DNA from: Mesorhizobium sp.
GTDB lineage: Bacteria > Pseudomonadota > Alphaproteobacteria > Rhizobiales > Rhizobiaceae
Length of the DNA stretch: 64,000 nucleotides
NCBI RefSeq assembly: GCF_004962245.1
Contig: NZ_SUHQ01000003.1
Location: 248,001 to 312,000, forward strand
Direction of reading: 5' to 3'
Within the stretch, counting starts at the first letter, position 1; each line of letters opens with the position of its first letter. The notes beneath the pieces are model-generated. The model searched no databases and was not told the DNA's origin. It saw only the letters and a program-made list of their open reading frames with translations. Positions 17,637-26,900 of the stretch are shown piece after piece. The position numbers and the translations under genes are program-made.

Positions 17637-18674
17637 ATGGACGTTCCATCAGAGATGAAGGCGCTCCTGCTCGTTGGCGACGGCTACACCAGGACACCTT
17701 CCGGCAGCGCGCTGGAAGCGATGGAGCCCTATGTGCAGCCGGGCGCGGTCGCGGTGCCGGCGCCCGGCCAAAGCCAAGTGCTGATCAAGGTCAGCCTGGC
17801 TTCGATCAACCCGTCCGACGTCGCCTTTATCAAGGGCCAGTATGGCCAGCCGCGCGTCAAGGGCCAGCCGGCTGGCTTCGAGGGCGTCGGCATCGTCGTC
17901 GCCGGCGGCGACGAGCCTTATCCCAAAAGCCTGGTCGGCAAGCGCGTCGCCTTCGCCACTGGCGTCAGCAATTGGGGCTCATGGGCCGAATACGCCGTCG
18001 CCGAAGCGGTCGTCTGCATCCCGCTGCTCGACACGGTCCGCGACGAGGATGGTGCAGCGATGATCGTCAATCCGCTCACCGCGCTTGCCATGTTCGACAT
18101 CGTCAAACAGGAAGGCGAGAAGGCCTTCATCATGACCGCCGGTGCCAGCCAGCTCTGCAAGCTGATAGCAGGCCTGGCCAAGGAGGCAGGGTTCCGGCCG
18201 ATCGTCACCGTGCGCCGCGACGAGCAGATCGCGCTTTTGAAGGAGAGTGGTGCAGCCCATGTCCTCAACGAGAAGGCGCCGGACTTCAAGGCGATGCTGC
18301 GCGAAGTGATCAAGACCGAACAGCCGCGCATCTTCCTCGACGCGGTGACCGGGCCGCTGGCCTCGGCCATCTTCCACGCCATGCCGAAGCGCTCGCGCTG
18401 GATCATCTATGGGCGGCTCGATCCCGACACGACCGTCATCCGCGAACCCGGCCAGTTGATCTTCCAGCACAAGCGTATCGAAGGCTTCTGGCTGAGCGAA
18501 TGGATGCGCCAGTTCCGCGACCGCCGCGGACCGGCGATCATGGAGGCGCAGAAGCGCTTTTCCGACGGCCGCTGGTCGACCGATGTGACGGCGATCGTGC
18601 CGCTGGACGAGGCGATCGGGCGCGTGCCGGCGGAACTGGCCAAGCCGAATGGCAAGGTGTTTATAAGGCCCTGA
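17637..18674 (+). CDS. Zinc-binding-type alcohol dehydrogenase / quinone reductase (MDR)
   Basis: A 345-aa medium-chain dehydrogenase/reductase. The N-terminal GroES-like domain includes QVLIKVSLASINPSDVAFIKG, the quinone-reductase type NPSD motif. The Rossmann region is at about residues 150-290 (KAFIMTAGASQLCKLIAGLA). No structural-zinc cysteine cluster is seen, so it probably does not use zinc. Such enzymes reduce enones or quinones with NADPH. ATG 17637 follows GAGGG. It shares a 121-bp divergent promoter region with the SDR/MaoC pair. Confidence 0.85.
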   Translation: MDVPSEMKALLLVGDGYTRTPSGSALEAMEPYVQPGAVAVPAPGQSQVLIKVSLASINPSDVAFIKGQYGQPRVKGQPAGFEGVGIVVAGGDEPYPKSLVGKRVAFATGVSNWGSWAEYAVAEAVVCIPLLDTVRDEDGAAMIVNPLTALAMFDIVKQEGEKAFIMTAGASQLCKLIAGLAKEAGFRPIVTVRRDEQIALLKESGAAHVLNEKAPDFKAMLREVIKTEQPRIFLDAVTGPLASAIFHAMPKRSRWIIYGRLDPDTTVIREPGQLIFQHKRIEGFWLSEWMRQFRDRRGPAIMEAQKRFSDGRWSTDVTAIVPLDEAIGRVPAELAKPNGKVFIRP

Positions 18675-18699
18675 ATCAGAATAGCTCAAGGTTACGCCC

Positions 18700-19197
18700 A
18701 TGCGGTTACAACGGTTTGTCGGGGTTGTCCTTGTGTCGATGGCAAGTACAATTTTCGCCGAGGCTGCAGACAAGTTCCCGCCCTTTTGGCGCAAGTCGAT
18801 GACCAACGATCCGAGTACGAACTATTTTCTCAAGAAATATTCGACCCCTTTGGATGATCCAGCCGCGACCGCAGTTAGAAATATCATGCTGGCGCGGGTT
18901 ATCGGCGCCGAATGCCAGTCGTCCAAGCTCAATAAGGCCAAGGTCAAAGCCTATCGCGATAGGATGATTGACCCGCTCACGCCTGAGCAACTGAAAGCAG
19001 CCGCATTCGAAGGTGGTAGTGCGCTGCGTAGTTTTAACTACCAGGATCTTGCCCACCTTTGCGCCGGCATCGACTATCAATTTGGACCGAAAGGGGTGCT
19101 GATCGCGGGTGCCGTTTCAGCGGGCAAGGGTGAGCCAAAGTATCCCTTTGATCCGCGAAGGCCATATTTTCGACTGCCGGATTTCACAGGCAATTAG
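18700..19197 (+). CDS. Secreted hypothetical protein
   Basis: A 165-aa protein with a signal peptide: MRLQRFVGVVLVSMASTIFAEA, with cleavage expected around residue 20-22. The mature part is soluble and has two cysteines (GAECQSS, LAHLCAGID), consistent with a periplasmic location. No family was recognised. It lies 25 bp after the MDR gene on the same strand but has lower GC than its neighbours, so it may be a separately acquired or fast-evolving gene. Confidence 0.65.
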   Translation: MRLQRFVGVVLVSMASTIFAEAADKFPPFWRKSMTNDPSTNYFLKKYSTPLDDPAATAVRNIMLARVIGAECQSSKLNKAKVKAYRDRMIDPLTPEQLKAAAFEGGSALRSFNYQDLAHLCAGIDYQFGPKGVLIAGAVSAGKGEPKYPFDPRRPYFRLPDFTGN

Positions 19198-19229
19198 TCA
19201 AACGGTATCCCCTCCGCAAACGGAAGGGC

Positions 19230-22200
19230 CTACTCCGCCGGCTCGACATTAGTGTAGGCGGCTTCCTCGAGCTCGCGCTTCAGCCGTGATGCTTCTTCCA
19301 CCTTCGGCGTCACGAAGCGGCCGAGCAGCAGATAGGCGACCGGCGTCAGGAACAGTGTCGAGACGGTGGCAAGCCCCAGGCCGCCGACGATCACCCAGCC
19401 GAGCGCGATGCGCGCCTCGGCGCCGGCGCCGCTCGCCAGCACCAGCGGCACGCCGCCAAGCACGGTGCAGATCATCGTCATCATCACCGGCCGCAGGCGT
19501 ATGGTGGAGGCTTGCTCGATCGCCTCGCGCACGCCGAGCCCGCGGTCGCGCAACTGATTGGCGAACTCGACGATCAGGATGCCGTTCTTGGCCATGACGC
19601 CGACCAGCAGCACCAGGCCGATCTGGCTGTAGGCGTTGAGGCTGGTGCCGCTGAGCAAAAGGGCGAAGATCGCGCAGGCCAGGCCGAGAGGCACCGTTGC
19701 CATGATGATGATGGCGCTGACGAAGCTCTCGAACTGGGCGGCGAGCACCAAAAGGATGATGACCAGCGAAAAACCGAAGATGGTGATCATGGCGCTGTTG
19801 GTCTCGCCCAGCGTCGCCGCCTCGGCCAAAGGCACGATGCGGCTGCCCGGCGGCAGAAGCGGCGTGGCGATTGCCACGGCGCGGGTGAGCGCCTGGCCGA
19901 GCGCGAGATCGCCGCTCAGGTTCGAGGTGATCGCCACCGACGGCTGTTGCTGCTCGCGGGTCAGCGAGGGCGGCACGGCGCGCTCGGTCAAGGTGGCGAT
20001 GGTCGACATCGGCACGAAGCGGCCGTCGGCCGTCTTCAGGAAGATGTTCTCCAGATCGGTCGGATCGTTGATCGGATTGGTCGTCGAGACGAGTTTCACC
20101 CCGTAGCTGCGGTCTGCGATATAGACGTCGACAACATCATTGCCGTCGAGCATGGCCTGCAAGGTGTTGGCAAGCCCGGTGATGTCGATGCCGAGGTCGG
20201 AAGCGCGCTCGCGGTCGATGGCCACGGAAAGCTGGGGTTGCGTCGGGTCGACGGAGAGCCGGGGCGACTGGAAGCCAGGATCCTTCTGCATTTCGGCGAT
20301 GATCTTCCCCGCGGCCTCGCCGAGCGCCACGCGGTTGTTGCCGACCAGCGCGAACTGCAGGCCGTTGCCTGCGCCGCGAATGCCGAGGCTGTTGGCCTGC
20401 ATCGGAAAGACGCGCACGCTCGGCACCTGCCGGGTGAGCCGGCTGATGTCGGCCATGATCTGCTGCTGGCTGCGGGTGCGCTCATCCCATGGCGCCAGCG
20501 TCATCACCATGAAGCCGGCATTGTAGGCACCGTTCCGGCCGGCGCTCTCGAACGTGTTGCGGATTTCGCCGGAGTCGCGCAGCGGCTGGATCAGTCTTTC
20601 GATCTTCTGCATCTGCTCGGCCGTGTAGTCGAGGCTGACGCCTTGCGGCGCGTCGACGCGCATGAGCACGACGGCACGGTCCTCGGTAGGCGTCAGTTCC
20701 TGGCGGATCGTGCCAAAGAGCGTGAAGGCGGTGGCTGCAAACAGCGCCGCGACCAGAAGCACGATCCACGGCGCGTCAAGACAGATGCGCAGGCAGCGCC
20801 GGTAGAGCGTGTTCAGCGCGCCGCCGATGCGGGCGCCGACGCCATTGCCGCCTTCGTGGTGGAGCGGCGCAGCCGACAGCATGCGCGAGGCAAGCATCGG
20901 ACAAAGGGTCAGCGCCACGATGGCGGACAGAAGCACCGATATGGCGAGCACGAAGCCGAATTCGCGGAACAGGCCGCCGGTCTGGCCCGGCAGGAAGGAG
21001 ATCGGCACGAAGACGGCGACCAGCGTCAGCGTCGTGGCAATCACGGCGAAGAACACTTCCTGGGCGCCAAGTACAGCTGCGGCGCGCGGTCCCATGCCTT
21101 CGTTGCGTCGTCGCACGATGTTTTCCAGGACGACGATGGCGTCGTCGACGACCAGGCCGGTCGCCAGCACCAAAGCGAGCAGCGTCAATATGTTGACCGA
21201 GAAGCCGGCGAGATAGATCGCGGCGATCGTTCCGATCATGGCGACCGGCATAGCCAGCCCCGGAATGAGCGTTGCGCGCCAGTCGAGGAGAAACACGTAG
21301 ATGACGATCAGCACGATGGAGACGGACAGGCCGAGCGCGATCTCGACCTCATGCACCGCACCGTTGACGAAGACCGCATCGTCGCTGGTAACCTTGATCG
21401 TCATGCCCTGGGGCAGATCCGCTTGCAGCTTGTCGACAGCGGCCTGCACGCCGGTCGAAATATCCAGCGTGTTCGATTCCGCCTGGCGGATGATGCCGAG
21501 ACCGATGCCGTTCTTGCCGTTCGACCGCAGCGAGGTCTGGCCGATGTCGGGGCCGAGCGTGACCGTGGCGACGTCGCGGATGCGCGTCGTACCGCCGATG
21601 ATGAGGTTTTCGAACTCCTCCGGCGTGGTCACGTCCGCCGTCGTGCGCACGATGAGATCCTGGTTGGTCGAGGTGATCGAGCCCGCCGGAGAGTCGAATG
21701 CGACCGAGGCCAGCGCTGTCCTGAGATCGGCGACGGTGAAGCCCAGGCTGGCGAGCTTGTTCTGGTCGACATCGATGCGGAAGATCTTGTCACGGTCGCC
21801 ATAGACCTGGACGTCGGCAACGCCAGGCACGGCGGCAAGCGTGTCCTCGATCTGGTCCTGGACCAGCACCGTCATGTCCTGCACCGGCATGGTGTCGGAG
21901 GTGACGGCCAGCCGCATCACCGGATCGGAATTGGCGTCGGCCTTGACGATGCGCGGCGCGTCCGCCGTGTCCGGCATCTGGTCGGCGACGCGGCCGACGG
22001 CATCGCGCACATCGGAGGCGGCGACATCGAGGTCGACGCCGTCGTTGAACTCGATGGTGACGCGGTTCGAGCCGAAGGACGAGGTGGACGAGATCGACTT
22101 GACGCCGGAGACGCGGGCAACCGCTCCTTCGATCGTGTCGGTCAGCTCGCGATCGACGGTCTCGGCCGCGGCGCCGTCGAAGGCCGTGGAAACGGTGATG

Positions 22201-22361
22201 ACGGCGCGGTCGACATCAGGCAGTTCGCGAACCTCGACACCGTAGAAGGCGGCAAGGCCGGCAACCGCTATCAATGTGTTCAGGACGAAGGCCATCACCG
22301 GCCTGCGGATGAACAGCGCGGTGAAGCCCGTGTCGCTGGCGGCATTGTTGGTTGTGGTCAT
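19230..22361 (-). CDS. RND efflux permease (HAE1 type)
   Basis: A 1043-aa inner-membrane proton-driven multidrug exporter of the AcrB/MexB-like HAE1 family. The N-terminus FIRRPVMAFVLNTLIAVAGL is typical, and TM4 holds the proton-relay aspartates in GLVVDDAIVVLENIVRRR. Two large periplasmic loops and 12 TM segments fit the length. The ATG 22361 overlaps the stop of the adaptor gene (ATGA). With the adaptor upstream it would form a pump exporting amphiphilic compounds through an outer-membrane channel not encoded here. Confidence 0.93.
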   Translation of the reverse strand: MTTTNNAASDTGFTALFIRRPVMAFVLNTLIAVAGLAAFYGVEVRELPDVDRAVITVSTAFDGAAAETVDRELTDTIEGAVARVSGVKSISSTSSFGSNRVTIEFNDGVDLDVAASDVRDAVGRVADQMPDTADAPRIVKADANSDPVMRLAVTSDTMPVQDMTVLVQDQIEDTLAAVPGVADVQVYGDRDKIFRIDVDQNKLASLGFTVADLRTALASVAFDSPAGSITSTNQDLIVRTTADVTTPEEFENLIIGGTTRIRDVATVTLGPDIGQTSLRSNGKNGIGLGIIRQAESNTLDISTGVQAAVDKLQADLPQGMTIKVTSDDAVFVNGAVHEVEIALGLSVSIVLIVIYVFLLDWRATLIPGLAMPVAMIGTIAAIYLAGFSVNILTLLALVLATGLVVDDAIVVLENIVRRRNEGMGPRAAAVLGAQEVFFAVIATTLTLVAVFVPISFLPGQTGGLFREFGFVLAISVLLSAIVALTLCPMLASRMLSAAPLHHEGGNGVGARIGGALNTLYRRCLRICLDAPWIVLLVAALFAATAFTLFGTIRQELTPTEDRAVVLMRVDAPQGVSLDYTAEQMQKIERLIQPLRDSGEIRNTFESAGRNGAYNAGFMVMTLAPWDERTRSQQQIMADISRLTRQVPSVRVFPMQANSLGIRGAGNGLQFALVGNNRVALGEAAGKIIAEMQKDPGFQSPRLSVDPTQPQLSVAIDRERASDLGIDITGLANTLQAMLDGNDVVDVYIADRSYGVKLVSTTNPINDPTDLENIFLKTADGRFVPMSTIATLTERAVPPSLTREQQQPSVAITSNLSGDLALGQALTRAVAIATPLLPPGSRIVPLAEAATLGETNSAMITIFGFSLVIILLVLAAQFESFVSAIIIMATVPLGLACAIFALLLSGTSLNAYSQIGLVLLVGVMAKNGILIVEFANQLRDRGLGVREAIEQASTIRLRPVMMTMICTVLGGVPLVLASGAGAEARIALGWVIVGGLGLATVSTLFLTPVAYLLLGRFVTPKVEEASRLKRELEEAAYTNVEPAE

Positions 22362-23515
22362 CAGCCGTCGGCGTCCGCGGCGCGCTGTTCTTCGCCGGCG
22401 ATGCGGACCTCGCCGCCTTCGCTGACGCTCTGGGTGCCTTCGGTCACCACCATGTCGCCGCTGACGATCGGGGCGTCGATCAGCACGGTCTCGGTGTTGC
22501 GCTGGATGATGCGCACGGCCACCCGCTTGGCCTTGCCGTCCTCGATGGCCCAGATATAGGCACCGTCCGAACCCCACTGGATCGCCAGCGGACTGACTGC
22601 CGGATAGCTGTCGCCGGGGAACTTCATGGTGATCTGGAAGGACATGCCGGCACGCAGCGAATCGGCCGGATTGGCGATCTTTGCCTTGACCAGAAGGGTA
22701 CGGCTGGCTTCGTCGATGTGGTTGTCGATAGCGGAAACCGTGCCGGTATAGGCTTTGTTGGGATTGGCGATGGGCGTCGCCGACAACTGCGCGCCGACCT
22801 TGACGGCGGCGGCGAAGCGCTCCGGCACCCAGAATTCAACCAGTATGCTGGAGCGGTCGTCGAGCGTGGCGACCGCCGACTGGCTGGTCACATAGTTGCC
22901 GGCGGCGATCGGCAGGATGCCGACGACGCCGGCGATCGGCGCGACGATCGAGCGGCGCTGCAAGGCCAGTTCCGCGTCGCGAAGCGCCAGCTTGGCATTG
23001 GCCAGCACCACTTCGGCATCGGCAACCGCGACCGCTGTCGCGGCGTTGGAAGCCCGCAGTGATTTGACCCGGTCGAGCTTGGCTTGCGCGTCCTGCAAAG
23101 CAACCTTGGCGCGGTCCTGTGCGATCTCCTCCGTGTCGGAATCGAGGGTTGCGATCACCTGTCCCTTTTCGACATGGGCGCCGGACTCGACCAGGAACTC
23201 GATGAGACGGCCGGTACTGTAGGGATTGACCGTGACCGAGGCGTTGGCGCGGCCGGTGCCGATCGCCTGCAAGCGATCGTTGATGATGGCCGAGGCCGCC
23301 GGCAATGCGACGATCGTCACCTGCTGGCCGGCGCCGTTGCGGCCGCCTGCTTGCCCGGTCTTGTCGACCGCCCCGGTCGGAGGCGTCGCGGCATAAGCCC
23401 AGTCGATGCCCCAGCGCGCCAGCACATCCGGCGCGCCTGGAAAAAAGCGAAGCCAGGCGGCCGCGGCCGCGACGAGGATCACAAGTGCAAAAACGATCTG
23501 TTTCCAGGCGGCCAT
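22361..23515 (-). CDS. RND efflux periplasmic adaptor (membrane fusion protein)
   Basis: A 384-aa HlyD/AcrA-type adaptor. An N-terminal membrane anchor lies at about residues 6-22 (IVFALVILVAAAAAWL). The lipoyl-like half-motif ends HVEKGQVIATLD near residue 113, followed by a coiled-coil hairpin (AQDRAKVALQDAQAKLDRVK) and a beta-barrel region. It links the RND permease to an outer-membrane channel. ATG 23515 was preferred over ATG 23533 because GGAG sits 5 nt upstream of it. It is co-transcribed with the permease. Confidence 0.9.
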   Translation of the reverse strand: MAAWKQIVFALVILVAAAAAWLRFFPGAPDVLARWGIDWAYAATPPTGAVDKTGQAGGRNGAGQQVTIVALPAASAIINDRLQAIGTGRANASVTVNPYSTGRLIEFLVESGAHVEKGQVIATLDSDTEEIAQDRAKVALQDAQAKLDRVKSLRASNAATAVAVADAEVVLANAKLALRDAELALQRRSIVAPIAGVVGILPIAAGNYVTSQSAVATLDDRSSILVEFWVPERFAAAVKVGAQLSATPIANPNKAYTGTVSAIDNHIDEASRTLLVKAKIANPADSLRAGMSFQITMKFPGDSYPAVSPLAIQWGSDGAYIWAIEDGKAKRVAVRIIQRNTETVLIDAPIVSGDMVVTEGTQSVSEGGEVRIAGEEQRAADADG

Positions 23516-23540
23516 CGGCACTCCGGTTGGCAAGGATACC

Positions 23541-23591
23541 GTCTACGGTTCCCAAGTTGAGTAGACGAGACGGCACGATCCGAGACTTGGG
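23541..23591. promoter_or_regulatory. Nested inverted repeats upstream of RND adaptor
   Basis: GTCTAC (23541-23546) and GTAGAC (23561-23566) are inverted around 14 bp; CCCAAGT (23551-23557) and ACTTGGG (23585-23591) are inverted around 27 bp. They lie just upstream of the adaptor start and could be operators for a repressor of the pump. No adjacent regulator gene is present. Confidence 0.35.
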
Positions 23592-23924
23592 ATGATATCA
23601 AGGCTTTATGGCAATTCTCCCGCTCGCTTGCACATTAAATCGGCGTAAGGTTGGCGGATCGGCTACGCCAGGGGGCAAGCTCGATCAGCTGGCTGCTGCC
23701 AATGGTTCAAGGCCCTTCAGCCGTACTTCATGAGATTTACCACGACGTTCTCGTCTAGCTTCGCAAAATCCTGTGACCGCTAACCTATTGAAATTGTCCG
23801 CCTCTGTGAACCAAACGTGCAGGGTTCATGGCCTTGGGGAATTTCAGGCTAGAGAAGGCTTGCTCAGCCGCAGTGGCGGGCGGCGCGGTCGCTGGGCACA
23901 CGTCACGTAGCCACGTTGGCTAGA
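23592..23924. other. Intergenic stretch without a gene
   Basis: 333 bp between the RND operon promoter region and the 3' end of the large regulator gene. I see no convincing open frame, RNA gene or strong terminator. Confidence 0.5.
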
Positions 23925-26900
23925 TTAGAAGAACTCACGCGCCGCGCGCGCATCCTGGCTGTCATCGAGCTTACCGACAAGCTCGCGGTGAGGCGCGATA
24001 AGTTCACGCGCTTTCTCGACATCTCCACGGCTTCGAAGACAGCGAGCGAGTTCCAAAGCGATACGCAGTTGACCAATCGCGGAACGCTGCAAGGTAGCGA
24101 CGTTCGCAGCCATGTGGAGCATCCTCTCGATCTCGTCAGATCCGCCATCGCTCTTTTCGTGGATACAGGCTTCGATCCTGAGGACTTCAGCGAGCTGGAA
24201 ATAGGTTCCATTGTAGCGGCCGAGCTCGAGGGCAGCTTCAACCGACTTGCGAGCGCTGTCCAGCCTGCCGCTGTCGCTCAGCGCTTCTGCGTAAAGGCCT
24301 ATCAGATAGGGCAGCCCCATTTCGGCGCCGGTCCGGCGAATGGCGGATATGGCTTCCTCCATGCCGCGCAGGCCGGCCTCCCGTTCCCCAAGCCGGAATT
24401 GCCCCCATCCAACCTGGAACGCGGCTTGGCCGACAAGGAGCGGCAACTGGAACTTCTCTGCTATCTGCAGCTCGCTTTCCGCTGCCCGAAGCGCGGCCTC
24501 AGGGTCCCCTGCGAACATATGGAGGTAACTGGTCCCCCAATACGCAAGCGCCATGCTCAGCGGATGCTCGAAACGTCCGGCGAGTCCGATTGCGTCTTGG
24601 CACCGTAGCCTTGCCTTATCCGGCTCGCCGGCCAGCCAGGCTGACAACCCCGCGAAGCAGCGGCAGCAGACGCCTGGGTCATGACCGGAGTACTTGTACG
24701 TCAGATAATGATCGCGATCGGGGTCGTAGAGGCCGATGGCGCGTTCCGCATGGTTCTGGGCCGCCGCGGTCTCCCCAAGGAAAAAATTGTTTGTCCAGAA
24801 CATGTGCTCGGTCTCGATCGCGAGACCGAGATCGCTGTCGTCCTTAACCATGCCAGCCCATCGGCACGCCAGTTCCTGCGCCGCTGCGGGCTTACCGCTA
24901 AGCATATAGTATTGAGCTCTCCCGCGCAGTGCCGTGAACAGACGCGCCTGGTCGCCGATCTTACCGCAAAGCTCCTCGGCACGCTCGAACGCGGCGAGCA
25001 CTTCGGTCGCACCCCAACCGCGAGCCGCCATGAGGGCCACGCCCCTCGCGAGCTGGAACTCGATCTCTTGCTCGTCGGCGTCGGCAACATCGTTTTTCCT
25101 CAGCAGCCGAACCCCGAGGTCCAACTGGTCAAGCGCAGTGGCGTGTGCCGACCGCCTGATCGCCTTGCGTGCCGAGATCAAGAGATAGCCGACGGCTTCG
25201 TCCCAAAGGTGAGCCTGTTGCGCGTGTCTGGCCAGGCGCTCGCTGTGTTCCTCAAGCCTGTCCGCGTAATAGGTCTTGAGTTCGGCGAGCGCAGCCCTGT
25301 GAAGCTCGACGAGCGCGGACGATACGATGCGTCCTGACACTGCGGCTCGGATGAGGACGTGCTTGAAACGGATGAAAGCCTCGGGAAAAACCTGGAGCTC
25401 CACCAGGAGATCGGCCTTCTTCAAATTCTGTAGGGCGGCATCGAAGCGAAGGCTCGACAGCGCCGCCATCTTTTGTAGCAAAAGCACCGGAATCTCTCCG
25501 CCGAAGATCGAGGCGACCTCGGCGACCCGCTTCGCATCCTTGTCGAGACGTTCGAACCGGGCCTCGACGATCGTCTGGATACTCGCCGAAACGACGATCT
25601 CGTCGACGTCGGCCGAAGCCCGGTAGCGGCCCGGCTGCCCTTCCAGCTTGCCGGTCTCGGCGAGGGCGTGGATGGTCTCTTCCAGGAACAACGCATTGCC
25701 TTTGCATGCATCCGAGACTGCGCCGCAGAGCCGCTCAAGCTGGGGGTCCCTGCCGACCAGGTAGTCAAGAAGTGCTGCTGCTTCGGCCGTGTTGAGCGCA
25801 GGCAGGCGGATTTCGGAAGTTCCTGCAGCGGCGAAGGCACTGCGATCGTATTCAGGTCGACAGGTCAGGATAAGCAGGCAGCGAACAGTGGGGACTGCCT
25901 GCGCCAGCCGCACCAGGACCCCCTCACTCTCGGCGTCTATCCAATGGAGATCCTCGACCAGGAGAACGACGGGCTTCCCGCGACCAAGGAACAATAAAAG
26001 CCCAACCGCTGCCTCCTGCATACGCCGCGACCGTTCCTGGCCGGAAATAGTGGCCCAACTCGAGCTCTGAACGGGCAGTTCCATGATTGCCATGATCGGA
26101 TCGAGGAGCCGCTCGTCGAATCCCCGCGCGCTTTGCACGGCCAGCACCTTTTCGATCGCGATCGCCGGCGCTTCGGTGTCGCCCACGCCGAACAGAGCCT
26201 GCAGCAGCTTCCGAACCACGACGAAGCCACTGTGCAGGTCCGTTTCCAGCGCGCCGACTTCCAGGTTCTCGGCGTCATCATGGGGGATGGCGCCAACGAA
26301 TTCATGTGTGAGGCGCGACTTGCCGAGACCGGGATCGCCCACCACGAAAATCGTCTGGCCTTCGCCGTCGGACGTGTCATGCCAGGCCCTGTTCAGAAGC
26401 TGCAGCTGCATCTCGCGGCCGACAAAGGGCGACAGTTGCGTTTCGGCACGCAACTGCCAGCGCGAGCGGCCCCGTTTGATCTCGGTCACTTCAAAAAGCC
26501 GCTGGTCCTTCGGGTATTCCGACAGAAGTGGCACTGCCAGCGCTTGCATGCCGACGAAGCCGCCAGCCGATGCCCGGGTCCTGGCGGTTGCCACCACGAG
26601 ATCGCGCCCCAACGCCTGGCTCAGCGTATGGGCCACGGACACCGGCCCGCCGCGCACCTCCAAAGCCCGGTCAGGTGCCGGGCCGACGATCACGATGCCT
26701 GTGTCCAGTGCAGCACGGACGCCGGTCATCCAATCGGCGTGACCGAGCGCGAGCTCGCGCAGCGCGAGTGCGGTCCGGCAGGCAAGTGCAGCATGTCCTT
26801 CGAGCGGCTCAGGCGCGCCAAACGACGCGACGAGCTCATTCTCGGAAATCGTCAGAACCGTTCCTCCGTTGTCGCGCACGAGGGCGGTGGCCTGCATGAG

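Noticed and set aside
16724..18802. 692-aa plus-strand frame spanning SDR and MDR genes
   Set aside because: Overlaps two well-supported genes in other frames and has no motif of its own.
19512..22559. 1015-aa frame opposite the RND permease
   Set aside because: High-GC antisense shadow: low-complexity Arg/Gly/His-rich translation, no motif; the RND permease on the other strand is certain.
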